Source: Ricinus communis
Taxonomy: Eukaryota > Streptophyta > Magnoliopsida > Malpighiales > Euphorbiaceae
Length of the DNA stretch: 64,000 bases
Assembly: GCF_019578655.1 (NCBI RefSeq)
Contig: NC_063256.1
Coordinates: forward strand, 33,342,342 to 33,406,341
Direction of reading: 5' to 3'
In this document: positions 48,830-59,179 of the stretch, piece after piece
How positions within the stretch are numbered: position 1 is the first letter of the stretch
Layout: each line of letters begins with the position of its first letter
Made by a program: the position numbers and the translations under genes
The notes under the pieces: generated by a model
Told to the model about the DNA's origin: nothing
Databases searched by the model: none
Seen by the model: the letters and a program-made list of their open reading frames with translations, nothing else

Positions 48830-49890
48830 TGTTGTCCTATGTAACCAAGAAGGGGGTTGAATTAGTGACCTCAAATTGTGGAAATAAATTAACTTAAGAG
48901 TCACACAAGAATTTAAGGAAGAGTAAGGAGAATTGAAAGAGAGTTAGGGTTAGAGAAATTTATACAAAGATTTGTAGTGGTTCGGGAATAATCCTCTCAA
49001 CATCCATTCCTTAAGATCACATTTGAGTATTCCACTATAATCTTCAAGATTGTAACCTTTGGATTTTACAAGTTCACCCAATAACTTGGTGTTTTCTAAG
49101 GCTAACACTTAGCCTCTTGTCTTAGTGAACTAATATCTCACTAAGTCCCTTAATCCTTGAGTATTGAATGGTTACTCAATAACCAATTTCTTGTGTTTTT
49201 AATACCTAAGCTCACACAACAACATAACACAATCACGCACTTGTCTTCTTAAGTCTTTATGAGAGATATTTATATTCATACCTACCTCTTAGAGACGTTA
49301 CAAAAGGTCCCAAACTTATTAAATGCAAATTAGATGACATGGCAAAAGGTTGCCTGTTGTCATGAAAAGTGCCCCCGCGCTTCTCAAGCTTTCTGAAAAG
49401 GGTTATTGGGGCTCTAACGGCTCTAGACACGTGGCTTGGACTTAGCGGTTGAGGTTTCAACGGTTATTGACATCATATTAAATGCGAAAACTGCCCTCGC
49501 GCTTGTGTTGGTCGCGCTCCGAAGCGCCCTTGCACTCCCTATTGCGACATTATCTGCCACTTTGAGTCTTATACCTTAAATTAGAGTGCCCTCACGATTC
49601 TTGAGGTGTTGACCATTTGACTACCAGGTGTCACTTCATTATTGGAAAGTTGTCAGATGGAGTTTTCAATGGGTTAGATAATTTTGACCACATGAAAAGC
49701 GCCCCCGTGCTTCTAAGGCGCCCTCGCGCTTTTTAGGTCTCTTTACAATTCTTCCTTGAAAGCTTATGGAGGCTTTAACCAATTTAAATTTTTTTGATAT
49801 ACTGTCATATAGACACTTAAACATGAAGTTAGCAGTATTCAATTTAGATGTTAAGATCAAAATAGAGATCAATTGACTCTTAGGTCAATA
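48830..49890 (-). mobile_element. Solo-like SIRE-type Ty1/copia LTR with a repeated GCGCCC-CGCGCTT motif
   Basis: On the minus strand this stretch has the same plan as the SIRE-like LTR at 50646-53890: a start like TATTGACCTAAGAG, a middle with repeated GC-rich motifs, a block with the GTGGTTCGG-type word (about 48975), and an end with TTCAACCCCCTTCTTGGTTA. The GC-rich motif, about GCGCCCYCGCGCTT on the plus strand, occurs at about 49370, 49490, 49530, 49577, 49698 and 49718 with variation. No internal genes flank it, and no clean target duplication was seen, so solo LTR status is likely but unproven. Confidence 0.6.
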
Positions 49891-50645
49891 TTATATATTA
49901 TCTCTTTCAGTCTTAATTTATGAGTAGGGATGGCAATGGGTAACGTACGGGTAAGGGTATTACTATACCTCTACCCATACCTAAAAGAATGTATGTCTAC
50001 CTGTACCTTATCCATACCCATATGGATAATAAATATAAAACTCGTCTCCATTTCTATAGGATTTTGGAGAACTCGTGGATAACCCACTATCTAATAGTTA
50101 TCAAAATATAATAAAACCTTTATAAGATAATATTATTGTGACTAAATATTATTTTTTATAACAGTTATTTATTTATTAATGAATATTTCATTAATTTAAA
50201 AAGTTTATATTTAATTTGTTTATGTATTTTTATCATGATTTATGTATGAGTTATAAATATAAAAAAATAGTCAAAAGCTAGTGTGCATAAATTTATTTAT
50301 ACATTAAGCTAGGTTATTCATTTAGTACTTTGACTGAGTCAGGATCATGAATATTTATTACTTAGTTGAGGTTATTAATTTATTGATCAAGATTTCAATG
50401 TGATAATCGAGCGTTATAAGTCAACTTATTATGGTCGAGAAAGACGAGGTTGACCAAAACTCACATTACACTAAAACTAGGAGTCTTAGAAGAACGTGTC
50501 ATGCTCAGACTCTAGTTAAGGAGTTTGATCCTACCTAGGACTCTAGTGACAGTCAAAAGGGCGTCCTAATGTAGTTAAAACGACCTACATCTACAAAGTT
50601 CTACTCCTAATAGGACGAGGAGATCTTTAACATCTATATAAGGAA
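49891..50645. other. Spacer with one hAT-like terminus
   Basis: At 49926 the sequence TAGGGATGGCAATGGGTAAC followed by repeated TACCCATA words is typical of one end of non-autonomous hAT elements. I found no matching right end before 50645. Otherwise nothing is recognised. Confidence 0.4.
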
Positions 50646-52719
50646 TGTAATTTTAGTGGCAACCAAGAAGGGGGGAGGCTAAATTCATTGAAATAAAAAA
50701 ATAAAAATAATATAAACCAAAGATGGAAAATAAAACATAACTCACAACACAAGAAATTATAGTGGTTTGACCAACTTTTGCCTACATCCACTACTCAAGA
50801 ATTCTCTTGAGATTTCCACTATCAAATAGAATTACAAACCTAACTCTATTTATGTTCTTTTACAAGGCTAAGAACAAATCCAATTATTTTTTTTTTCCAA
50901 AGCTCACGCTCTAACCCAAGCATTTTCTAGGCTCACATTCTAACCCAATCTAAGATTTTTAATCTTAGTTATAAGAGCTTTTAATCTCTTATCCAAACAC
51001 TCAATCTCACTTTTTGAGCTTTGAATACAATAATTAAATACCCAACTACCCAAAGATTCAATCCCAAGATTGAAACTTTAGTACAAGATGAAAAAGATGA
51101 ATATTTGAAGTTGTTGAGAAGTAAATGCATAATGGGGGCTCAAAATAAATGATATTACTTGACCTAGAATACTTAAAAATGATGTTTAAATACTTCTAAG
51201 TGAAATAAAGACATTGCATCCTCATTAAATGCAAAAATAGTTGTTTCAACAACTTTCATAAATGCAGCTTCACGGGCATGAACAATTCCTCACGGCTGGG
51301 AAGATCTCCTTCACAGCTTGGAAACTCTCCCCGTGAACTCTTTTGTGGATTCTTCAGAATTTCAAGAGGAGATAATTTTTCACTAATGTAATACCTTAAA
51401 ATAAAAATAAAAATAAAAAATAAATAAAATATAAAAGAAAACTTTTTGCCTTTCTTCTTCCTCCCCCCCGTCACCTTACTCTCCTTCCTCACCTCCCTTT
51501 CTTTTTATTTTTCGCTGCCACCGGCACCTTCTAGCCGTCGAAAACTTCTTCTTTTTCTTCCCCTCCCTCGCCGGCATCACCTCCTCCTTCCTCTCCCTTG
51601 CTGACGATGTCAAGCTTGAAAAAGGAAGCTTCCGTTGTGCAACAGCCGTCTATCGCCCTTATTCTGAAAATCAAACACCGAAAACGAGCTCTCCGCCATC
51701 AAAAACCCCCAAGCCAAGCTCCCCAGCTGTTTTTCCTCTGCCGGCAGCAGTGTATAGCCTCACCGGAGCTGAAATTTTCTGGCCTTGATATGATGGCTTT
51801 CGGAAAAAATATTTGTGCTTTCGAACACACGCAACTCAAACTTCGCGTAGGCACTTTCAGATTTGAAATCCTACACTGTTGGCAGTACCGGCTTTCGGAT
51901 CCCAGTATTTTTCGGACGCGCAGAATTTCAGATTCTCGGCTTGATATAATTTTATTTGGACTTTAAAAATTATTTTATAATTTTAAAAAATATTATTACT
52001 ATTAATTGTCAATTATAAATAATTTAATTTAATTAGATTTAATTAATTATAACTTAGTTATAAATACTATAAATGAATTAGTATGATTAATTATTGTTCT
52101 GATATGTGATAGATGTGGTTGTGTATAATTAGTTTAACTACCAGCAAATTGCCTGTGGGTTGGTTGAGAATTAAATATTTATGCCAGACAGATAAATAAT
52201 TTTGTGGTTTGAATTGCATGGAAAAAATAATGCAATTTTAGTGGTCTGACTCCCGTTAAATAATTGCGGAATATTCGAAGTGTTTCGAGTAGGTTCTGGA
52301 CCGATTTTATGGGAGGTAAACGTCCATATTTTAGGGGAGGTTCTACCGAATTTTCATAGAATTTTCAAGTCAGAATTTCTTAGACAATCTAATCTAGAAG
52401 TCTAGGCTTATAAAAAAATTAAGAATATCTTATTAATTGAGTTATTTTTGTGAATAGATAATCTGTCTATCCAGCCAGCTCCACCCGAGGTATAGGAACA
52501 GACTGCAGAGCGCAGCAGAACTATGAGTTAAAGTCATATAGTCAACTGCATCTGTGTCATGTTTAAATTAAATGCAATGCTAATAAGTTTATAAGTACTA
52601 TAATGATTATTAGCATTATTATCATTAATTTTATTTGATTAATAATTATTACGAATACTAGTAGGATCATCATTACAAATTTTATTTTGTTATTCTTGAT
52701 ATCCTTAATGTCATTATTA

Positions 52720-52775
52720 TTATTATTATTATTGGATATTGTCTTTATTTTCATTTTATTATTATTATTATATAT
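52720..52775. repeat. ATT-rich trinucleotide tracts in the LTR
   Basis: Two short (ATT)n runs at about 52713-52732 and 52758-52771. The equivalent position in the copy at 1326-2829 (1400-1440) also has ATT/AAT runs. Confidence 0.6.
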
Positions 52776-53488
52776 AATTTTCATATTGCTATAATTGTAA
52801 TTTCGGGATAAGGCGACAGTAGAACATGCGATCTTATGTGTTGCATCAGGACCGCGTGCGCACCGGTATTAAATAGAGACGACATGTAGTAAAATAATAT
52901 TTTTTTAGGATTTGCCTTAGTCGAGTGGACACCGGCTTATTTAGGAATTAAGTAACCAGACTGAAATTAAGGACCCTGATCGAGCTTTGCTCTCTGGGGC
53001 TAGTCTTATTGGAATAAGAGAGCTGAATGACTAATAGGATTAGAGTTTAGAATTCTGCTAGGGCACTCGTCCCATAAACATTTAAATTGTATTTTTCTGA
53101 ATTATGGCATATGACACATGTTTTAATATAATATGATATTTTATTCTTGATTAAATAAATATTTTATTGAGATGGCTGTATTTATTTTAAAATTATGTGA
53201 TTTTAACTCACTCTTGAGACTCACAGTCTCAATTTTAATTTTTCAAGTGATAGGTAGATTCTCCGTTGTCTTTCTCTTGATAGCCTGATTCCTTTCTTCT
53301 CCGGGCCCATTGTAATTAATTTTTGCTTTTTGCATTTCGAACTATTAAAAAATCTAGACTCTTTCAGAGCTTGAAAAATTTATTTTGGACTGTTAAGATT
53401 ATGGAAAAATATTAAGCGATCACGTTGATAGATTGATTTAATTATATTATGGTCATGCGAATAAATTATTGTTATATTTGAGTAGCAT

Positions 53489-53516
53489 GTATATATATAT
53501 ATATATATATATATAT
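53489..53516. repeat. (TA)n microsatellite in the LTR
   Basis: About 14 TA units near the 3' end of the inserted LTR. Confidence 0.9.
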
Positions 53517-53890
53517 TTGGATTGTTGATTAGTTAGGATTACTACGGGTTTCAGTAACCTTAAGCCTATATATTCTCTAGTGTCGGTCACAGGTGTCGGT
53601 CACAGGCTCATAGATCGGGTCGTGATAATGGGCATGAATTGTTCTTTATGGCTGTGAATTCTCATTTTCACGACTGGGAAGGATGTCGTGAATGCTACTA
53701 TCCTTTTTGCTATTTGAGACGAGAATTCTTCATGCCTGGAAAACTGAAGTTTTACGACCGTGAATAAAAATTCATGCCCATGAATTTTTCCTAATTTTTT
53801 TTCCTTGCATATAAACACTTAAACATTAAATTATTCATTCTTAATTGTTTGTAACCATCAAATAGGAATAATAACCCTCAAGGTTCAACA

Positions 53891-53902
53891 TTCTCCCCTT
53901 TT
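53891..53902 (-). promoter_or_regulatory. SIRE-like polypurine tract
   Basis: The minus strand reads AAAAGGGGAGAA directly before the LTR start TGTTGAACC. This fixes the 3' LTR border. Confidence 0.8.
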
Positions 53903-54239
53903 AGATGGTGACAAATAATTATTTTAAAATTGATTTCTCCCCCTATCAAAAGAAGTTTATGCCTATGATTTTTCAAGAATTTAATTAATTTATTTAAATT
54001 ATGGAAGCCACATCACAACAAGAGCATTCATTCACAATTGATAATCATCACATAAAAAATAATTTTCATATAAATAAATATTTCATTGATGATTAGCTAA
54101 GAAAAATAAAAAGAGATAAATATGCACTTACTTCTCCTCTTTGGCACCAACAAAAAGAAACATGGGGAAAATAGGGAAGTACAAAATAAATGTTCCCAAG
54201 GCACTAAAGCTATAAACATAAAAAGTTTGAAAGGTGCTA

Positions 54240-55600
54240 AAAAATATCATGGAGGGCCAAGGAATTGATCTTTGATGAACTTGACATCAGCTTGAAGGGT
54301 GTCATATTTTCCTTCCAAATGCTCAAACCGAGAATAAATTCACTAAACTTGGTATCAAAATAAGAAATAATTTGTTAGACCCAAGAATCGGAAGAAGAGA
54401 AAAAAGAGTCACCCACTCTATGGCTTTGATGGTGCTTCCTAGAGGGCTCATCCCATCCTTGCCGGAAATTCTTCGAGTCTCGCTCTTCCCAATCAGAACT
54501 CATAGGAAGCTACCTCCTTGATGACTTCCATATTCACCAAATTTGTGAGGTCAAAATAGATGTTATCTCCTAGTTTGATTGGAGGGAAGATATTTTCTTC
54601 CAGGTGGAAACACTCAAGAAAAAGGGCTATTCTTATCACCAAGTTTCCAATCACAATATCATCTACCCTCTTTTGGGCGATAAAAAAGAGGTGATCGACC
54701 AACCAATGGCTATAAGCCACTTGATGATTATTCTCCATACTCCAAAAGAAGAATAATTTGGTTATCCTAACTAAATTATTACTCTCACCGTGATCATAAA
54801 TGGTATAAGACATAGAATGGTGGAGATATTTATGGATAGGATGAATAAAGAAGGAGGTTTTATGGTTTTAACGTACCAATTCTCACCCACAGTGAAGGAT
54901 TGCCAAGCCCACCCCGGAGTAAACTCAACTACCTTTCTCTCATGTAAGGCACCCTAATATGGTAACCCAAAATGGTGGCAAATTCGGAGGTGGTTAGAGA
55001 TTTTTTTTGCCCTTCTAATTGCAAGGTCATGTCCCCATTGGGTTTGAGATCAAGATAGGAAAGAAACTCTAAGGTAAGTTCTTTATAGGATTCTTCTTTG
55101 ATATTTCAAAAGACATCCACCAATTCCTAGAAAGAAGGTCAAGCATCTTTTCTTTTAGGCCCAGTTTGGCTAGAGTGACCCAACAAAAACGCCTAGAAGG
55201 GGTGACATTTCTAAGCTTCAAGTAGGTATACCTCTTCTTGTGCTCTTTATTGAGAATGAAGGATAGACATTCACTACTTCTGGGTGATTTCCCTTTCTTG
55301 GTGGACCACATCTTCATACGACTTGCCAAAGAGGAGGTGAGATTTAGGGATTCGAATATGGAAAAAAGAGAGAAAGGGGATTTTTGTTTGAAATTAGAGA
55401 GAGAGAGAACAATAGAGTTTGAAATCTTAAATTGAAAGATGTTAAAATTGGAAGAGTTGTTAAAATAGAGCATTAATGGAAGTTGGGATATGGTTAGAAC
55501 GGCTAGTTTGAAGAGAAGTAAATGGGTTTTGAGCAACTCATAAAAAGAGCCTTTTGTTTTTATTTTTATAAAAAACGCAGCATTCACACCCGTGAAAAAA
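54240..55600 (-). pseudogene. SIRE-like accessory ORF downstream of pol
   Basis: The minus-strand frame opens after the palindrome array. A short basic, Ser-rich stretch (STKKGKSPRSSE, about 55310-55275) is followed by LRNVTPSRRFCWVTLAKLGL. A 1-nt frameshift near 55085 leads into KELTLEFLSYLDLKPNGDMT. The best preserved block (54813-54493) has MSYTIYDHGESNNLV and TKLFFFWSMENN. The C-terminal part (about 54380-54250) looks like a coiled coil (FEHLEGKYDTLQADVKFIKD) ending before a stop near 54255. The core motif and the coiled-coil end parallel the Athila accessory ORF at 27759-29122. In SIRE elements an ORF here has been called env-like; nothing I see shows a viral glycoprotein. Function unknown. 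Confidence 0.65.
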
Positions 55601-55810
55601 TATTCATGGTTGTGAAAGCTTCGATCATGCTCGTGAAGAAATTTTCACGACTGTGAAGACTGAAATCACGGTGGAACGCTTTTTAATGACTTCTTCTGCC
55701 AAAAAGACGATGTTTTGTGTCAAAAACCAGATTCACGGCCGTGAAGGATAATTCACGACTGTGAAGCTGTCTTTCACGGGTGGGAAGAATCGTTCCCAGC
55801 CGTGAAGCAG
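55575..55810. repeat. Array of TTCACG-GC-CGTGAA-type palindromes
   Basis: About eight degenerate units lie between 55581 and 55806. The clearest are TTCACGGCCGTGAA (about 55732-55745), TTCACGACTGTGAA (about 55645-55658 and 55751-55764) and TTCATGGTTGTGAA (about 55600-55613). The array sits between the pol end and the accessory ORF. More copies occur in the LTR of the same element (51268-51345 and 53628-53785). Confidence 0.85.
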
Positions 55811-55989
55811 ATGAAAATAGAAAAATTTTGAAGGTTTCAAAAGCATATTCCAAACATGTTTCAACATAAATGTGGCTTCTTGAGAGTTTATATATGCTAA
55901 AAATATACCATATAAGAGTGCTTAATAAGAATAAACAAATAGTCAAAGTTCATATGTCCACCAAATAGATTAAAAAGATAAGAGCAAAT

Positions 55990-57560
55990 TTAACTCACAA
56001 TAAATTTCCATCAGTTATACCAATTTCTTTTTTAATGAAGTTCATACACTCTTCATTAAGGGGCTTGGTAAAAATATCTACAAGTTGATATGTTGTATCG
56101 ATAAATTCTAATACAATATTGCCATTTTGCATATGATCACACAAAAAATGATGCCTAATGTCTATATGCTTGGTCCTAGAATGTTGAATAGGATTCTTAG
56201 AGATGTTAATGACACTAGTATTATCACATTTTATAGGACTGTGATCAAGAGAGACTCCAAAGTTTACAAGTTGTTGCTTAATCCATAATACTTGAGTGTA
56301 ATAACAACCGATGGCTATATATTCGGCTTCGGCCATTGATAAGGCAACCAAATTTTATTTCTTGCTAAAACCAAGAAATAAGGCGATTTCCTAGGAATTG
56401 GCAAGTACCAAAGGTACTTTTCTTATCTAAAATGCATCCGGCAATAATCCATATCCGAATAACTAATGAATCAAATGCATTACCCTTAGGGTACCAAAGA
56501 CCTAAATGCAATGTTCCAACAAGATATTTTAAAATCTTTTTCACGACATGCAAATAAGATTCTTAAGGACAAGATTGAAAGTAAGCACATAAACATACGA
56601 AAAACATAATATCCGGTCTCCTGGCGTTAAGATAGAGAAGACTACCAATCATACCTTAATATTTCTTTTCACAAATTGATTTACCACTTTCATATGTGCT
56701 CATGGTAGTTTTGCTTGGCTTCACTCCATCCATGCCAAACTTCTTAGGTAACTTCTTTGTGTACTTCGCTTGATTGATGAAGATCCCGTTATCACATTGT
56801 TTTGTTTGAAGTCCAAGAAAGTACTTAAGCTCCCCCATCATGCTCCTCTCAAACTCACTTTACATACACTTAGAAAACTCATCATACAAGCATTCATTAG
56901 TAGCACCAAATATAATGTCATCCACATATATTTGTACAATCAACATATCATACTTATGCTTTTTGATAAAAAGAGTTGTATCAACCTTTCCTTTTGAAAA
57001 GCCATTTGACAAAAGAAATGAACTTAATCTCTCATACCAAGCTCTGGAAGCTTGTTTTAAACCATACAAAGCCTTTTCCAATTTAAAAACATAATTTGAA
57101 AATTCATAGTTTTCAAATTCGAAAGGTTACTCAACAAATATTTCCTCCTCAATATAACTATTTAAGAAAACACTTTTAACATCTATCTGAAACAGCTTAA
57201 ATTTTATATGAGATGCATATGCAAGCAATAGTCTAATTGCCCCTAACCTTACAACGGGGGCAAAAGTTTTGTCATAATTTGCCCTTCTTCTTGATTTTAG
57301 CCTTTAGCTACTAGCCTAGCTTTATTCCTAGTAATGGTACCATCTTTATCAAGTTTATTTCTAAATACTCATTTAGTACCAATAATAGGATAGTCTTTAG
57401 GTCTAAGAACTAATTGCCAAATCTTAATTTCTCTCAAATTGATTGAGCTCTTCTTGCATGGAAAATACCTAATTATTATTAATTAAGGCCTCATCAATAG
57501 ATTTAGGCTCGATTTGAGAGAGAAAGGCTATATTAATGACATTTCTAAGAGAGGATCCAG
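55990..57560 (-). pseudogene. SIRE-like Ty1/copia reverse transcriptase and RNase H, decayed
   Basis: Reverse transcriptase starts around 57460 (FSMQEELNQFERN). It is best preserved at 57081-56860, with ALYGLKQASRAWYERL and VQIYVDDIIFGATNE, which holds both catalytic Asp residues. It continues with MGELKYFLGLQ at 56841. RNase H at 56351-55995 has MAEAEYIAIGCYYTQVLWIK, KCDNTSVINISKNPIQHSRTK is split by no stop there, and ends VDIFTKPLNEE. Stops and shifts occur between blocks (for example near 57270 and 56640). The wording of these motifs is that of the SIRE/Maximus lineage. Confidence 0.8.
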
Positions 57561-59170
57561 TAGTTACCTCTTTTGATGGTTCACCAATGATTTGGTCTTT
57601 GGAATGGTCCTTCTTGAATATCCAATATCTATCAAGGTTGTATGGACTTGAATGGATTGACTAAAGGAAAACTCCTCTACTTCCACCTTTCGTGGCTTCA
57701 TGCTTGCTTCTCCTCTTTGAACCTCATTGGATATGCCAATTTGTTGTTGAGTTTGGGGAGAGTGAAAGATACCTACACCATCATCAACAACAACTACCTT
57801 TCTCGGATCAAGTGCATTAGACTCATCAAATACAATATGCATGGACTTCACTAACTTGAGTTTGCTTATTGTAGACTCTATAGGATTTACTAGTTATGGC
57901 AATACCTTAAAAATATTCCTTCATCAGTTTTGAGTCAAATTTTCCAAGATTATACTTGATATTTAATATGTAGCATTTACAACTGAATACCCTGAGATGC
58001 AAAATAGGTCTAATTTAAACATGGTTTGCAATATAACTAGCAGTATTGACGGCATCGACCCAAAAGTACTTAGGAAGATTGTACTCATTAAGTATGGTTC
58101 GAGCCATCTCTACTAATGTTCTATTCTTCCTTTTAATAACTCCATTTTGTTGAGGTGTCCGAGGGGAAGACAAGTTATGAGAAATATCCATTTGTTTGCA
58201 AAAGATTTTAAAACTTTCATTTTCAAATTCTTTTCCGTGATCGCTTCTAGTAGAAGCAGTTTTAAAACCTTTTTTCATTCTAAATTCCTTTTAAAATTCT
58301 CAAAAACACTTCATAAATTTTATCCTTATGAGCAAGAAAGGCTATCCAGGTATATCTAGAATAATCATCCATAATTACAAATGCATATTGCATGCCACTT
58401 AAGCTAGCAACCCTACATGGTCCAAATAAATCCATATGCAAGAGTTGAAGAGGTTTAGTGGAGGTCACCTTATTTTTGGCTTTAAAGGAACTCTTATGTT
58501 GCTTCCCTATTTAACATGCTCCATACACCTTATCTTTATTATATTTGACTTTTAGAAGGCCAAGGGCATGCTCATCTTTACAGAAGTATCCAATGAGCTT
58601 CATGCTAGCATGCTTGTGTCTTCTATGTGACATCCAAGAGTCATCATTTAAAGCTACAAGGCACTCAACCTTTTAATTAATCAATTTAGTAAGGTCAACC
58701 ATGTATACATTATTAATCCTTTCACTATTAAATACGACTTTGTTCTCATCCCTTTGAGTGACATAGCAAGTTGGATGCTTAAAGGTTACATTGTATCCTT
58801 ATCACATAGTTGACTAATACTCAAAAGATTATATTTTAGACCATCTACATATAACACATGTCAATTAGGAGTGAGTCTTCCTTCCCAATTTTCCTAGTGC
58901 CAACAATCTTACCTTTAGCATTGTCACTAAAGGTTACCTTATCTCCATTTTTCATCTCGAGGTGTGAGAAGAGATGTGAATTACCCGTCATGTGTCTAAA
59001 GCACCTAATATCAAGGTACCACTTGTTCTCCTTTGTGGTACTCTTTAAGCACACCTACAAATAGAAGGATCACTTCCCTTTAGGTACTAAAATATACTTA
59101 GGTTCTTTGTTGTTAGTCTTGGATGCATTACTAAATGGATGTCCCATATGGCTTATCCTTATAGGACATT
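57561..59170 (-). pseudogene. SIRE-like protease remnant and integrase, 5'-truncated
   Basis: At 59054-58845, KWYLDIRCFRHMTGNSHLF is the protease active-site region (normally LDSGCSRHMTG), so the catalytic Asp is followed by changed residues. The integrase core at 58468-58015 has LLHMDLFGP and STRSDHGKEFEN, but the third catalytic position reads QQNGVIKRKNRTL, where a Glu is expected before RKN and Lys is found. Between 58845 and 58470 a decayed zinc-binding region is present. The element ends abruptly near 59170, where the opposite-strand Tat/Ogre element begins, so gag and the 5' LTR are gone. Confidence 0.8.
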
Positions 59171-59179
59171 CATTATTGT

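Larger units (their letters stand above)
51387..53627 (+). mobile_element. Copy of the long LTR family inserted in the SIRE-like LTR
   Basis: It starts TGTAATACCTT and ends GGGTCGTGATA. It is collinear with the solo LTR at 18123-21075 (for example GGGGAGGTTCTACCGAATTT at 52338, counterpart near 19639), and its GC-rich block at 51500-51960 pairs with the reverse copy at 720-1270. No internal genes are present, so it is a solo LTR. Using TG...TA borders, no duplication is seen. However, the word TAATG occurs at 51384-51388 and again at 53626-53630, which would be a 5-bp duplication if the ends were two bases further in. The frame at 51598-51966 is an artefact of the GC-rich block. Confidence 0.75.
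50646..53890 (-). mobile_element. SIRE-like Ty1/copia 3' LTR, split by the long-LTR insertion
   Basis: On the minus strand the LTR starts TGTTGAACCTTGAGGG at 53890, directly after a polypurine tract, and ends near 50646 with TTCTTGGTTGCCACTAAAAT followed by TACA. Subtracting the inserted LTR at 51387-53627 leaves about 1.0 kb, close to the 1.06 kb of the related LTR at 48830-49890. Degenerate copies of TTCACG-N-CGTGAA lie on both sides of the insertion (51268-51345 and 53628-53785). Blocks at 50660-50780 resemble 48840-48990. The 5' LTR of this element is missing. Confidence 0.75.

Noticed and set aside
51598..51966. 122-codon plus-strand frame
   Set aside because: GC-rich LTR block, reverse-complementary counterpart of 720-1270; not conserved as a protein.
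27759..55600. Viral-type envelope protein in the accessory ORFs
   Set aside because: No signal peptide, fusion peptide or C-terminal membrane anchor is visible; both look like soluble proteins with a coiled-coil end.
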